Numbered from the stretch's first letter, positions 31,480 to 41,721 are shown. The stretch is 64,000 nucleotides of DNA from Chitinophagales bacterium (GCA_021323755.1 JAJPKJ010000007.1:1-64000), one strand, 5' to 3'. Made by a program: numbers and translations. Notes: a model not told the origin generated them from the letters alone.

Positions 31480-32729
31480 TGCGCCTGCAGACTTTCAACT
31501 TCATTCTTTCTCAAAAAGCAAGTCACGATCATAAGACTGATAAAAACAGAAGTATAATACAAATACAAATAAGGCACATCGATAAAGCTGTAAAAAATAA
31601 CAATCGCCATCTTCAATGTTGCAAGCGGCATGTTTGAAAAATTGATCTTCCCTTTATAAAAAGAACAAATCAAAACAAATAGAACTGGAATTACAAAAGT
31701 TAACGCAATCAATAAAGAATGTAGCAAATGCATTTTCTCCGGTACAAAAAAACGCGCAAAACCCAATCCGCTTGTAAAGACCTCCGGACTATCTCGCCAG
31801 ACAATTTGAGCAAAATCAATATAATTTCCCGGTACTTTTATTAATTGAACCAGGGTGTGCCAGCCAAAAGGGAGGATGAAAAAAAATAAAATAAAAAATA
31901 ATCCGGTTGCCGCCAGTGTGAGTGCCGATCTCTTTTTCTTATTGATGAGCAAATACAAAAAGAATGCAGGCACAAAACCGATTGCCGAATAACGACTCAT
32001 CATGCAAAGAAAAATGGTAATGCTGATGAGAAAAATATTTTCCGAAATAATGGCAAGTGTCAGCGTTACATAAAATAAAGCGATGACGCCCTCTTCCGTA
32101 AGACCAATAAACCCATGATCGTCATCTGCCGAAACAAGCCAACACAGTAAAACCCCAGCGATCATTAAAATCGGTAAAAAAAAATTCCAGTTCTTTTTAA
32201 TTTGAACCATACCCAGAAAAATGAGGTAAATGATCATTATTGAACTCACCGTAACCCAACGCAAATCAATATGCAAGACAACTGCGGGCGAAAAAGGCAG
32301 CCACATAAAAGGCAAATAAATCGGTTTGCTTCCGCTCCATATTTGCGGAATATTATCGTACACATTCTTCCAATTGCCGTGCAAAAAGCGCTCGTTCATT
32401 GTTTTTATGACAGGCAGCATATCGGCATTCCGGTAATCAATCGGATTTGCAGATAGAATTAATTTTGCTCCAAAAAAAAGGAAAATGCCGGCTATTATTA
32501 TTAAAGAAATCCGCAAATAATTCTCTGGACCATTGAGATCGGTTTTATGCCATTGAAATTTTTTTCGTGGAAAGAATAGTACCAAAATGCTTATGCAAAT
32601 TCCTGCCAAAAAATAAAGGATCGAAAAAAAAGAAGGGGTCCTGGGGATATTCAGAAAATAAGTGGCACACAGCGTCTCCAGGGCAAACGCAACAAGAAGG
32701 ATCATTTTTAAACCTGCGGTTTTGAACAT
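31470..32729 (-). CDS. multi-pass membrane protein, GT-C/GT87-like
   Basis: About 10 hydrophobic segments; NPIDYRNADMLPVIKTMN...NIPQIWSGSKPIYLPFMWLPFSP loop. Confidence 0.6.
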   Translation of the reverse strand: MFKTAGLKMILLVAFALETLCATYFLNIPRTPSFFSILYFLAGICISILVLFFPRKKFQWHKTDLNGPENYLRISLIIIAGIFLFFGAKLILSANPIDYRNADMLPVIKTMNERFLHGNWKNVYDNIPQIWSGSKPIYLPFMWLPFSPAVVLHIDLRWVTVSSIMIIYLIFLGMVQIKKNWNFFLPILMIAGVLLCWLVSADDDHGFIGLTEEGVIALFYVTLTLAIISENIFLISITIFLCMMSRYSAIGFVPAFFLYLLINKKKRSALTLAATGLFFILFFFILPFGWHTLVQLIKVPGNYIDFAQIVWRDSPEVFTSGLGFARFFVPEKMHLLHSLLIALTFVIPVLFVLICSFYKGKINFSNMPLATLKMAIVIFYSFIDVPYLYLYYTSVFISLMIVTCFLRKNEVESLQAHQG

Positions 32730-32831
32730 AAATTCCGGTAACAGAATAAATATATTTATTTAAAACCAAAACCGTGAATTAATATATTTGTCCTGCTGCT
32801 AAATTGCAAAGCAATTACTCAACATTTGATC

Positions 32832-33782
32832 ATGTCATTATTTGGAAAATTAAAGCAATTTAAATTCACGCATTGGATATATAATTTGTTCCATTACAGC
32901 ATGCTTTTGCATAATAAAGCAGCTTATAAGAAGTATAATATTCGCAAATCGCTGGTCGGCTCTATTTCAAGCAAAGACTTCCCCGATAAAGAATCGCAGG
33001 CCTGGCTCGATAAAGGGGATTCAAAACAATTGGTCTCAACTAAAGATCAATTTCTTTTTTTTAACCAAGATATCCAACAACAATTATCAAAATGGAGCGA
33101 TAATGGCTTCATTATTTTAAAAGAACATTTTAATGAGGTAAAGATCCAATCTGTCAATAACGAGATCGAAAAATTAGTGGCAAAAAATAAGCTGCATTTT
33201 ACGCACGACAATAAATTAATGTTCGCCAACAGGATTTCCTCAGTAATAAAAGATATTACCCAGGAAAAAAGCCTGACTGATATTTTACATTTTATTCTTG
33301 ACAAAGAAGTGGTGCCCTTTCAAACCATAAATTTTTTGCAGGGGAGCAATCAGCGTGCGCACTCCGATAGTATTCACATGACGACATATCCCTTAGGTTA
33401 TCTCATCGCGGTGTGGATCGCGCTGGAAGATACAAATATGAATAACGGGCCGCTTTTTTATTATCCGGGAAGTCATCGTTTGCCTTATTTATTGAATAAG
33501 GATTTTAACGAAGGGGAAACTGCGCTCACACTGGGTAAAAAAGATTACCCTGATTATGAAGATGCGCTGGAAAAACTGGTTACAGAAAATAATTTTGAAA
33601 AGAAAATCTTCCTGGCAAAAAAAGGCGATGTGTTTATCTGGCACGCGAACCTGGTTCATGGTGGATTACCGGTTGTCGATAGATCACTAACCCGCAAGAG
33701 TATGGTGATTCACTACTATGCGAAAGACGTCATCAAATATCATGAGATCAGTGAGCGGCCATCTTTGTTAGCGCAGGATTAA
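32832..33782 (+). CDS. phytanoyl-CoA dioxygenase family protein
   Basis: HSDSIH...GPLFYYPGSHRLPYL...WHANLVHGG Fe(II)/2OG ligands. Confidence 0.88.
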   Translation: MSLFGKLKQFKFTHWIYNLFHYSMLLHNKAAYKKYNIRKSLVGSISSKDFPDKESQAWLDKGDSKQLVSTKDQFLFFNQDIQQQLSKWSDNGFIILKEHFNEVKIQSVNNEIEKLVAKNKLHFTHDNKLMFANRISSVIKDITQEKSLTDILHFILDKEVVPFQTINFLQGSNQRAHSDSIHMTTYPLGYLIAVWIALEDTNMNNGPLFYYPGSHRLPYLLNKDFNEGETALTLGKKDYPDYEDALEKLVTENNFEKKIFLAKKGDVFIWHANLVHGGLPVVDRSLTRKSMVIHYYAKDVIKYHEISERPSLLAQD

Positions 33783-33830
33783 CACTTAAAATTCTTTCTC
33801 TATATTGCATCACCTTTAAAAAAAACGCGA

Positions 33831-34580
33831 ATGAAATTGTTGGAAAATAAAATAGCCATTGTGACCGGCGCCAGCCGTGGTATTGGAGAAGCGATTGCTT
33901 TAAAATTGGCTGAGCACGGAGCATCAGTTGCTTTCACTTATTTAAGCAGCGATGAAAAAGCAAAAGCATTGGAAGAAAAATTACAGGGTTTTGGCGTACA
34001 AGCGCGCGCCTATAAAAGTAACGCTTCCGTATTTGCGGAATGTGAATTTTTTGTAAATGAGGTGCTGAAAGAATTTGGAACAATTGATGTTTGTGTGAAT
34101 AATGCCGGGATCTCAAAAGATAATCTACTACTGCGCATGTCACAAGAGCAGTGGGATGACGTTATCAAAGTAAATCTGAACAGCGTGTTCAACATCACCA
34201 AACAGGTTATCCGTCCGATGATGAAAGCAAGAAAAGGCTCTATCATTAACATGAGCTCAATTATCGGTATTCGCGGAAATGCAGGACAGAGTAGCTATGC
34301 AGCCTCTAAGGCCGGCATTATCGGTTTTACAAAATCAATCGCGCAGGAATTGGGTAGCCGCAATATCCGTTGTAACTCCATCGCTCCGGGTTTTATCGAA
34401 ACAGATATGACACATTATTTAAAAGACGGAGATGCATCGAAATCCTTTCTCGAAAAAATCCCTTTGGGCAGATTCGGAAGTGCAGAAGAAATTGCCAACA
34501 CAACCTTATTCCTGGCCAGCGATATGAGTTCATACATCACCGGGCAGGTCATCAGTGCATGTGGGGGATTGAATATCTAA
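33831..34580 (+). CDS. fabG: 3-oxoacyl-ACP reductase FabG
   Basis: VTGASRGIGEAIA, NNAGISKDNLLLRM, SSYAASKAGIIGFTKS. Confidence 0.95.
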   Translation: MKLLENKIAIVTGASRGIGEAIALKLAEHGASVAFTYLSSDEKAKALEEKLQGFGVQARAYKSNASVFAECEFFVNEVLKEFGTIDVCVNNAGISKDNLLLRMSQEQWDDVIKVNLNSVFNITKQVIRPMMKARKGSIINMSSIIGIRGNAGQSSYAASKAGIIGFTKSIAQELGSRNIRCNSIAPGFIETDMTHYLKDGDASKSFLEKIPLGRFGSAEEIANTTLFLASDMSSYITGQVISACGGLNI

Positions 34581-34611
34581 CGGTGACCATTAACCGAAAA
34601 TAAAACATACA

Positions 34612-35247
34612 ATGCAATCATATAAAAAATTACTTTCGGATAATAAAGCATGGGCTGAAAAAATGCTCAGGGAAGATCCTGAATATTTTGATCGACTCGC
34701 CCATTTGCAAACTCCCGAATTCTTATGGATCGGTTGCAGCGACAGCCGCGTTCCTGCTAACCAGATCACCGGCACCCAGCCCGGAGAAATTTTTGTTCAT
34801 CGCAATGTTGCCAATCTTGTCATTCATACCGACGTCAATCTTTTAAGTGTCCTGGAATTTGCCGTTGTCCATCTCAAAGTAAAACATATTATCGTTTGCG
34901 GTCATTATGGTTGCGGTGGAATTAAAGCGGCAATGACCAATCATGATTATAAACAAGTGCTCAACATGTGGCTGCGCAATATCAAAGATGTTTATCAGCT
35001 CTACCAGGAAGAACTTGACGCGATCGAAGATCTGGAAAAGCGCGCAGACAGGCTGACAGAACTTAATGTAAAAGAACAGGTCTTGCATCTTGCCAAAACT
35101 TCGATCATTCAACGCGCATGGAAAAATGAAAAGCGCCCAAACCTGCACGGTTGGGTCTACGGCTTGAAGGACGGAATTATCCATCCTGTGTTCGAAATGC
35201 AGGCGGGATCTCCCATTGATTCCATCTATTCATTCGATGATCTGTAA
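34612..35247 (+). CDS. can: beta-class carbonic anhydrase
   Basis: WIGCSDSRVPANQI, HRNVANLV, VCGHYGCGGIKAAM. Confidence 0.95.
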   Translation: MQSYKKLLSDNKAWAEKMLREDPEYFDRLAHLQTPEFLWIGCSDSRVPANQITGTQPGEIFVHRNVANLVIHTDVNLLSVLEFAVVHLKVKHIIVCGHYGCGGIKAAMTNHDYKQVLNMWLRNIKDVYQLYQEELDAIEDLEKRADRLTELNVKEQVLHLAKTSIIQRAWKNEKRPNLHGWVYGLKDGIIHPVFEMQAGSPIDSIYSFDDL

Positions 35248-35286
35248 ATATTAATGATCTAAGGTTCTGGGTTTGCTGACATATGA

Positions 35287-35916
35287 TCATTTACTATTTC
35301 TCTCTTCAATATAATTGTGCCACAGGATCATTGCCGCAATGGATCGATGTGGTTTCCATTTTTCAGCAATGAATAGCATTTCTTCTTTAGTGATATTAGA
35401 CGGAAGCTGTTTTACTTTTTTTAAACTATTTATCATCGCCAGATCGCCCACGGGAAAAATATCGCTTCGTTGTAATCCCATTAACAAATAAACATCAACA
35501 GTCCAGTTACCAATTCCTTTTATTTTTGTAAGCTCAATTCTAATCTCATCATCATGTAAACTGCAAATTTTTCTAATGGACAATTCACCATTCACAATAG
35601 ATAATGCAAGATGCCTGGCGTAAATCATCTTCTGCCTGCTGAAATAACAGGCTTTCATTTCTGGGTCAGTTAATGCCAATAATTTTTGGGGTGTGATGGT
35701 CCCGATCTTTTCTCTAAGCTTATTCAATGCAGCTTTTGCGGAGGCAAGAGAAACCTGCTGTTCAAGAATGATATGGATTAATGTTTCAAAATTTGGTTTT
35801 CGTTTCCACATCGGCGGATAGCCATATTGCTGAATGATTTTGCGTAGATGTTTGTCTTTTCTTGCGAGATCATCGCAGAGCTGGTGAAAATTATCTTCGC
35901 TGAATACTGTGATCAT
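35287..35916 (-). CDS. HhH-GPD DNA glycosylase, second AlkA-like paralog
   Basis: ILEQQVSLASAKAAL, IKGIGNWTVDVYLLMGLQRSDIFPVGDLA. Confidence 0.88.
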   Translation of the reverse strand: MITVFSEDNFHQLCDDLARKDKHLRKIIQQYGYPPMWKRKPNFETLIHIILEQQVSLASAKAALNKLREKIGTITPQKLLALTDPEMKACYFSRQKMIYARHLALSIVNGELSIRKICSLHDDEIRIELTKIKGIGNWTVDVYLLMGLQRSDIFPVGDLAMINSLKKVKQLPSNITKEEMLFIAEKWKPHRSIAAMILWHNYIEERNSK

Positions 35917-35999
35917 TACTGCACGAATTTTTTCTTTCAGATTCTGTTAGGAATTACCTGAGCTCTTTCGTCTTCATGCTTTTCGTTTGCAAATTCGCG

Positions 36000-36770
36000 T
36001 TACCGTTTTTTAAATTTTTCAATGGCCTTTCTCGATTGTTCGCTAATGATTAATTTTCCGCTGATCGCCGCACGTTCTATTAATAATTTATCCCAGTGTT
36101 CTGTCCCCTGCCAAAAAGTCTTTTTCATTTCAGCCATGGCAACAGTACTTGAATGAGAAAGTGTTTCTGCAAGTCTTCGCAGGGATTCATCCATACCGGT
36201 GACATCAGGATGTAATTCTGCATACAATCCTTTACGTCTTGCCCAGTCTGTATTTCGCCACATAGTAGCATCAATGGCCAGTTGCGAAAAAGCAGAAGAT
36301 CCGATCTTTCGTTCTACTGCCGGACCAACAACAAAAGGCCCGATTCCGATTGCCAGTTCACTCAACTTTATTTCTGCCCCTTCAACAGCAATAGCATAAT
36401 CTGCAGCAGCAACCAACCCAACTCCCCCACCAACACATTTTCCATGCACACGCGCAATAATAAATTTCACACACTTGCGCATTTCATTGATCACATGGGC
36501 AAAGCCGCTAAAGAACTCCAATCCCTCTTCTTTTGTTTTTATCGCGATCAATTCATCAAAAGATGCGCCGGCACAAAAAGCTTTTTCTCCGCTGGATCGC
36601 AACACGATCACTTTTGTTTCCACATCATTACCAGCGGCATGAATTTGTTTTGCCAATTCCTCAAGAATTTTTCCAGGTAACGAATTACTTTGCGGATGAT
36701 AGAACTCAATTGAAGTGACACCGTTATGTGTTTCAACTTTCACATAGCCATTTTGGATTTCCTGTAGCAT
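36000..36770 (-). CDS. enoyl-CoA hydratase/isomerase family protein
   Basis: SSGEKAFCAGASFDEL, RVHGKCVGGGVGLVAAADYAIA crotonase motifs. Confidence 0.9.
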   Translation of the reverse strand: MLQEIQNGYVKVETHNGVTSIEFYHPQSNSLPGKILEELAKQIHAAGNDVETKVIVLRSSGEKAFCAGASFDELIAIKTKEEGLEFFSGFAHVINEMRKCVKFIIARVHGKCVGGGVGLVAAADYAIAVEGAEIKLSELAIGIGPFVVGPAVERKIGSSAFSQLAIDATMWRNTDWARRKGLYAELHPDVTGMDESLRRLAETLSHSSTVAMAEMKKTFWQGTEHWDKLLIERAAISGKLIISEQSRKAIEKFKKR

Positions 36771-36872
36771 AAAATGATTGGGCGGGTTTTATTGAACGGC
36801 AAATCTACGGTGAAAAAGAAAATACCAAAGACAGTAAGTTTTTATTTTGTATTTTGACCCCGGCCTAAATCT

Positions 36873-38216
36873 CTAATTCTCTTTTGCTATACTGATCATC
36901 GCCTGCAATGATCTTTCCACATCCTCATCTGTCGTTGCGTAAGAACTCACGCTAATCCGCATGGCTGCTTTCCCATGCCAGGTTGTTCCCCCGCACCAAC
37001 AGGTTCCGTCCTGCTGTATTTTTTTTATGATGTTGTTCGTAGTTTCCGAATCGCCGAAATTGACCAGCACCTGGTTCAATTCCACTTCATTTAAAATTAA
37101 AAAACCAGCATCCTGCAAACCTTCGGCAAAGCGTTTTGCCTGCCTGCAATTTTTTTCTATCATCGCTGCCAATCCTTTTTTTCCAAGAGCTTTCAACGCA
37201 GCCCAAACGGCTATACCCCGCGCCTGTCGTGACATTTCGGGAACGTATTGAAATGGCTCGCGCATGCTGATCTCGGGAAGATAGGCAGCAGTTGCAGACA
37301 TTGCTTCAAAAAGAACTTGCTTGTCTTTGACAAACGCAAAACCACAATCGTATGGAACATTGAGCCATTTATGCGCATCCGTTCCCCATGAATCCGCAAG
37401 TTCAATTCCCTTCATGAGATATTTTTTTTCCGGGGAAGCCGCAGCCCATAACCCGAAAGCGCCGTCAACATGCACCCAAACATTGTCATTTTTCACCCGA
37501 TCGCAGATTTCTTCAAGCGGATCAAATGCCCCGGAATTCACATTACCTGATTGCGCGCAAACAATGGTTGGTCCATGGATAACAGGGATCTTATTGGCGA
37601 TCATCCTTCCCTGTTCATCAACCGGAACCCGGATTATCCGGTCTCTGCCAAAACCCACCATACTCAGTGCTTTCATCAAACTCACGTGCAATTCGTCACC
37701 CGCTATCACGGTAATTTCAGGCGCGTTGAACAATCCTTTGGACTGAACATCCCATCCCTGGTTTTTTAATAATGCATGCCGGGCGGCGGCAAGACTGGTA
37801 AAGTTTGCCATTGTAGCTCCCGTAACAAAAGAGGTGACTGTATTTTTGGGTAGGCCCAGTAGGGAGACAAGCCAATTGCTGCTGACTTCTTCCAGTAATG
37901 AGGCAACCGGCGACATTACCGAAAGTGCGCCGTTTTGATCCCACACTGTTGCCATCAATTTTGCAGCCATCGCCGCTTCGAGCGAACTACCCGTTACAAA
38001 ACCAAAATATCTTCCACCGGAAGATTTTACTGTCGCTGGAGAACCATAATCATCAAGTAATGCCAATATTGCTGACGCATCAATTGAATCTTCCTGCAGG
38101 GGAGTATCTAAATATCTAAGTTTTTCGATTGCTGATGCACCTGGGTATACCGGTTGATCGCCTCTTTCATCAATATATTTTTTTGCTCTTTTCGCGAAAT
38201 CATCCAATAGATTCAT
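36873..38216 (-). CDS. PLP-dependent group II decarboxylase
   Basis: WVHVDGAFGLWAA, DSWGTDAHKWLNVPYDCG (PLP lysine). Confidence 0.9.
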   Translation of the reverse strand: MNLLDDFAKRAKKYIDERGDQPVYPGASAIEKLRYLDTPLQEDSIDASAILALLDDYGSPATVKSSGGRYFGFVTGSSLEAAMAAKLMATVWDQNGALSVMSPVASLLEEVSSNWLVSLLGLPKNTVTSFVTGATMANFTSLAAARHALLKNQGWDVQSKGLFNAPEITVIAGDELHVSLMKALSMVGFGRDRIIRVPVDEQGRMIANKIPVIHGPTIVCAQSGNVNSGAFDPLEEICDRVKNDNVWVHVDGAFGLWAAASPEKKYLMKGIELADSWGTDAHKWLNVPYDCGFAFVKDKQVLFEAMSATAAYLPEISMREPFQYVPEMSRQARGIAVWAALKALGKKGLAAMIEKNCRQAKRFAEGLQDAGFLILNEVELNQVLVNFGDSETTNNIIKKIQQDGTCWCGGTTWHGKAAMRISVSSYATTDEDVERSLQAMISIAKEN

Positions 38217-38249
38217 AAGAAATATTTTAAAAGAAACTGCAAAATTTCA

Positions 38250-39239
38250 TTACAATAATCCTTTCTCCATTAAATACTCTGCTATCTGCACAGCATTTGT
38301 AGCCGCACCTTTACGAAGATTGTCGCTCACAATCCACATATTTAAAGTATTGGGTTGTGTTTCATCTCTGCGCAATCTTCCCACAAAGACCTCGTCTTTT
38401 TCATGGGCATCCTTTGGCATCGGATATTGTTGTGTTGATGGATCATCTACCACAATGACTCCCGGAGATCTGCTCAAAATATTTCTCACCTCACCTAAAT
38501 CAAAATCTTTTTCAAACTCAACATTCACCGCTTCGCTGTGACCACCCACAACCGGAATACGCACGGTGGTGGACGTTACCCGAATGGAATCATCCCGCAT
38601 TATCTTTTTCGTTTCGTTCACCATTTTCATTTCTTCTTTAGTATAACCATTATCAACAAATACATCTATCTGCGGGATCACATTCAGATCGATCGGGTAT
38701 TTATAAGCCATTTCTCCCTGCACGCCATTGCGTTCATTCATTAATTGTGCAACCGCTTTTACCCCGGTACCCGTAACACTTTGATATGTTGATACCACAA
38801 TTCTTCTTATTTTATATTGTTTGTGCAAAGGATTTAATGCAACGACCATTTGAATGGTTGAACAATTGGGGTTGGCAATGATCTTATCCTCTTTTGTCAG
38901 GGCATCAGCGTTTATTTCGGGAACAACCAGTTTTTTTGTAGGATCCATTCTCCATGCAGAAGAATTATCGATCACCGTAATTCCAGCAGCAGCAAATTTC
39001 GGCGCCCACTCCAGCGATGTTCCACCACCTGCTGAAAACAAAGCCACATCAGGTTTTGCGGCGATTGCATCAGTTGCGCTCACTACCTTGTATTTCTTTC
39101 CTTTGAATTCAACCTCTTTGCCAATTGACCTTTCGGAAGCAACGGGCAACAATTCAGTGACGGGAAAATTTCTCTCGGCGAGCACTTGTAACATTTTGGT
39201 TCCAACCAATCCTGTGGCGCCAACTACTGCAACTTTCAT
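38250..39239 (-). CDS. asd: aspartate-semialdehyde dehydrogenase
   Basis: VAVVGATGLVGTKMLQVL, SAGGGTSLEWAP, IANPNCSTIQMVVAL. Confidence 0.96.
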   Translation of the reverse strand: MKVAVVGATGLVGTKMLQVLAERNFPVTELLPVASERSIGKEVEFKGKKYKVVSATDAIAAKPDVALFSAGGGTSLEWAPKFAAAGITVIDNSSAWRMDPTKKLVVPEINADALTKEDKIIANPNCSTIQMVVALNPLHKQYKIRRIVVSTYQSVTGTGVKAVAQLMNERNGVQGEMAYKYPIDLNVIPQIDVFVDNGYTKEEMKMVNETKKIMRDDSIRVTSTTVRIPVVGGHSEAVNVEFEKDFDLGEVRNILSRSPGVIVVDDPSTQQYPMPKDAHEKDEVFVGRLRRDETQPNTLNMWIVSDNLRKGAATNAVQIAEYLMEKGLL

Positions 39240-39256
39240 TTTTTATTTTTTAAGGT

Positions 39257-39293
39257 TAAAAATCAAAAAGCCTCCCCGAATCTGGGAAGGCTT
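39257..39293 (-). terminator. terminator hairpin in asd leader (candidate attenuator)
   Basis: Minus strand AAGCCTTCCC-AGATTC-GGGGAGGCTT followed by TTTGATTTTT; 10-bp stem, ends about 18 nt before asd start. Confidence 0.85.
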
Positions 39294-39316
39294 CTATTAT
39301 TTTGAACACAAAACAA

Positions 39317-39379
39317 TCAGGCATCTTCCCTTTTCAAGAGCGTCTTGCATGTTTGCTTTGTATGTTTTGTAATCATCAT
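39317..39379 (-). CDS. putative 20-aa Thr/Lys-rich leader peptide of asd
   Basis: ATG ATG ATT ACA AAA CAT ACA AAG CAA ACA TGC AAG ACG CTC TTG AAA AGG GAA GAT GCC TGA; 4 Thr and 4 Lys codons; lies between consensus promoter and terminator. Confidence 0.6.
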   Translation of the reverse strand: MMITKHTKQTCKTLLKREDA

Positions 39380-39385
39380 GAGGAG

Positions 39386-39416
39386 CAAAAATAATTACGA
39401 ACGCAGTTAATCCCAA
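39386..39416 (-). promoter_or_regulatory. Bacteroidota-type promoter of asd leader
   Basis: Minus strand TTG (39416-39414) - 20 nt - TATTTTTG (39393-39386); 6 nt before leader ATG. Confidence 0.7.
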
Positions 39417-39510
39417 ATTTTTTTACTTTTATTATCAAACATTTCCGCAAATGCTTGTATTTGCTTATGAACGGTCGGATAAAACAATTCAGGAACGCGG
39501 TTACATTGTC

Positions 39511-39547
39511 AAAAAAGATAAAGGCTTACATAAAACAGGTAAGCCTT
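39511..39547 (-). terminator. rho-independent terminator of pepO-like M13 peptidase gene
   Basis: AAGGCTTAC / GTAAGCCTT perfect 9-bp stem followed on minus strand by TATCTTTTTT. Confidence 0.85.
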
Positions 39548-39569
39548 ACCGTTAGAATCTAAAGCTGTT

Positions 39570-41609
39570 TTACCAAATCTTAATCCTTGCACTGTCTGGT
39601 TTATACATTTTATCGCCTTCTTTAACGTCGAATGCTTTATAAAAAGGGGCGAAGTTTGATAATGGACCAAGCACGCGAAACCTGTCTGGCGAATGAGGAT
39701 CAACGCTAACCAACTGACGCATCAGTTCATCTTTGTATTTACTGCGCCACGCTTGCGCATAGGCCAAAAAGAATCGTTGATCGGGAGTTATTCCGTCAAT
39801 TTTTGTACTGTCCTTTCCTTCATTGGTTAATTTGAATGCATCATATGCAATCGTAATGCCACCAAGATCGGCAATATTCTCACCAGTAGTCAATGCGCCA
39901 TTTACATGCAATGTGTCTACAGCAACAAACCCGTTAAATTGATCGATGATGAGTTTGGTTTTAGCCACAAATTTTAGGCTGTCACTTTTGCTCCACCAAT
40001 TTTTTAAGTTCCCATCCTTATCATATTGCGCACCCTGATCATCAAAACCATGTGTCATTTCATGTCCAATGAACATTCCTATTGCGCCATAGTTGACCGC
40101 ATCGTCGCCACTCATATCAAAAAAAGGATATTGTAAGATGCCCGCCGGAAAAACGATCTCATTATTGTACGGATTGTAATAGGCATTAATAGTTGGCGGC
40201 GTCATCCCCCACTCGGTTCTGTCAACAGGTTTGCCAACTTTTGCAGCCTGAAAATCATATTGATTTTTATCGCATGATATCCTGTTTTCAAAATACTTAT
40301 TCCTATCGATCGTCACTTTACTGTAATCTCTCCATTTGTCTGGATAGCCAATTTTTTTGAGAAATGCATGGAGCTTGTCTTTTGCTTTTGCCTTTGTGCT
40401 ATCGCTCATCCAATCAAGATTACCGATTCTTGCATCAAATGCAGTCTGTAAATTATTTACCAGCTCAAGCATTCTTTTTTTAGCTGCTTCAGTAAAATAT
40501 TTTTTTACATAGATCTGTCCCAACGCTTCCCCAAGATGCCCGTCAGTAGCGGAAACCAACCTGAACCATCTTGGTTTCATGGTCTGCTGCCCGCTTAACG
40601 CTTTATTGTAATAATCAAAACTTGCGTTAACAAATTCACTGCTCAATGCGTTTGCATCGGCATCTATCGTATGAAACTGCAGATAAGCTTTCCATGAATC
40701 AACTGGTGCTTTCTTTAAAAGCTCATTGAGTTTTGCATAAAATTTCGGTTGTTGCACATTCACCGAATCCGAATGAAGGTTCATTGCATCTAATGTAGCT
40801 TTCCATTCAAAAGCGGGCATTTCTTTATCCAATTCACTTACCGCTAATTTGTGATAATTACTTTGCGGATCACGTAACTCCACATTTGTTTTATGACTGG
40901 TAGCAATATCTTTCTCAAGGTCATAAATAAGTATCATTTTTTTTGCAGCCGTTGCTGAATCATCACCGGTATATTTCAATAGCTTTTGAATATAGTTTTG
41001 ATACGCCTTTATTACCGCAAGCGATGCAGTATCTTTTTTAAAATAATAATCTCTGTCGGGTAAACCCAATCCACCTTGTCCAAAAATGACGATATTCATT
41101 TTGCTGTTCTTATCATCAGAGCCAACTCCGCCATTAAATAGAATGCCTTTATTTTCTTTTTGCAATTCTACGATGTAGCTAAGAACTTGTTTAGCATTCT
41201 TAATGCCGTTTATTTTTTGCAAATAAGGTTTTAAAGGTTCGTAGCCGCGTTTATCAATCGTTGCAGAATCCATTCCGGATGCATAAAAATCGCCAACCTT
41301 CTGTTCAATGCTGCCGGCACTATTATTGGCTTTTGAAACGCTATCAAGCAAGACCCGCAAACTATCCTGCGTCCTGTTGTACAGATCATTGAAGCCACCA
41401 ATGCCAGATTCTGTGGAAGGAATTACGGCATTCTTTAACCATTTCCCATTCACATACAAATAGAAATTATCACCGGGCTTTACGGATGAATCCATGGCAG
41501 ACCGGTCTATAAAATCAGCGCCGGCTGAAGATTTATCGGGTGCATTGCATGCCGTCCCCATTATTAAAATAATACTCGTCGCAAGAAGTGGAAAGAAGAT
41601 CTTTTTCAT
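39570..41609 (-). CDS. M13 family zinc metallopeptidase (PepO/neprilysin-like) lipoprotein
   Basis: FIGHEMTHGFDDQGAQYDKDGN HExxH; GENIADLGG; lipobox MGTACN. Confidence 0.94.
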   Translation of the reverse strand: MKKIFFPLLATSIILIMGTACNAPDKSSAGADFIDRSAMDSSVKPGDNFYLYVNGKWLKNAVIPSTESGIGGFNDLYNRTQDSLRVLLDSVSKANNSAGSIEQKVGDFYASGMDSATIDKRGYEPLKPYLQKINGIKNAKQVLSYIVELQKENKGILFNGGVGSDDKNSKMNIVIFGQGGLGLPDRDYYFKKDTASLAVIKAYQNYIQKLLKYTGDDSATAAKKMILIYDLEKDIATSHKTNVELRDPQSNYHKLAVSELDKEMPAFEWKATLDAMNLHSDSVNVQQPKFYAKLNELLKKAPVDSWKAYLQFHTIDADANALSSEFVNASFDYYNKALSGQQTMKPRWFRLVSATDGHLGEALGQIYVKKYFTEAAKKRMLELVNNLQTAFDARIGNLDWMSDSTKAKAKDKLHAFLKKIGYPDKWRDYSKVTIDRNKYFENRISCDKNQYDFQAAKVGKPVDRTEWGMTPPTINAYYNPYNNEIVFPAGILQYPFFDMSGDDAVNYGAIGMFIGHEMTHGFDDQGAQYDKDGNLKNWWSKSDSLKFVAKTKLIIDQFNGFVAVDTLHVNGALTTGENIADLGGITIAYDAFKLTNEGKDSTKIDGITPDQRFFLAYAQAWRSKYKDELMRQLVSVDPHSPDRFRVLGPLSNFAPFYKAFDVKEGDKMYKPDSARIKIW

Positions 41610-41721
41610 AAAAACAGTTTGGTTAAAAAATTGAATCTAAAAAACTTCCAGATGATCGCATGCTCACTAAATAAGCAGTATAAAAAGTTAATTATCGGGC
41701 TATAGGTAAGATAGGACTTAA

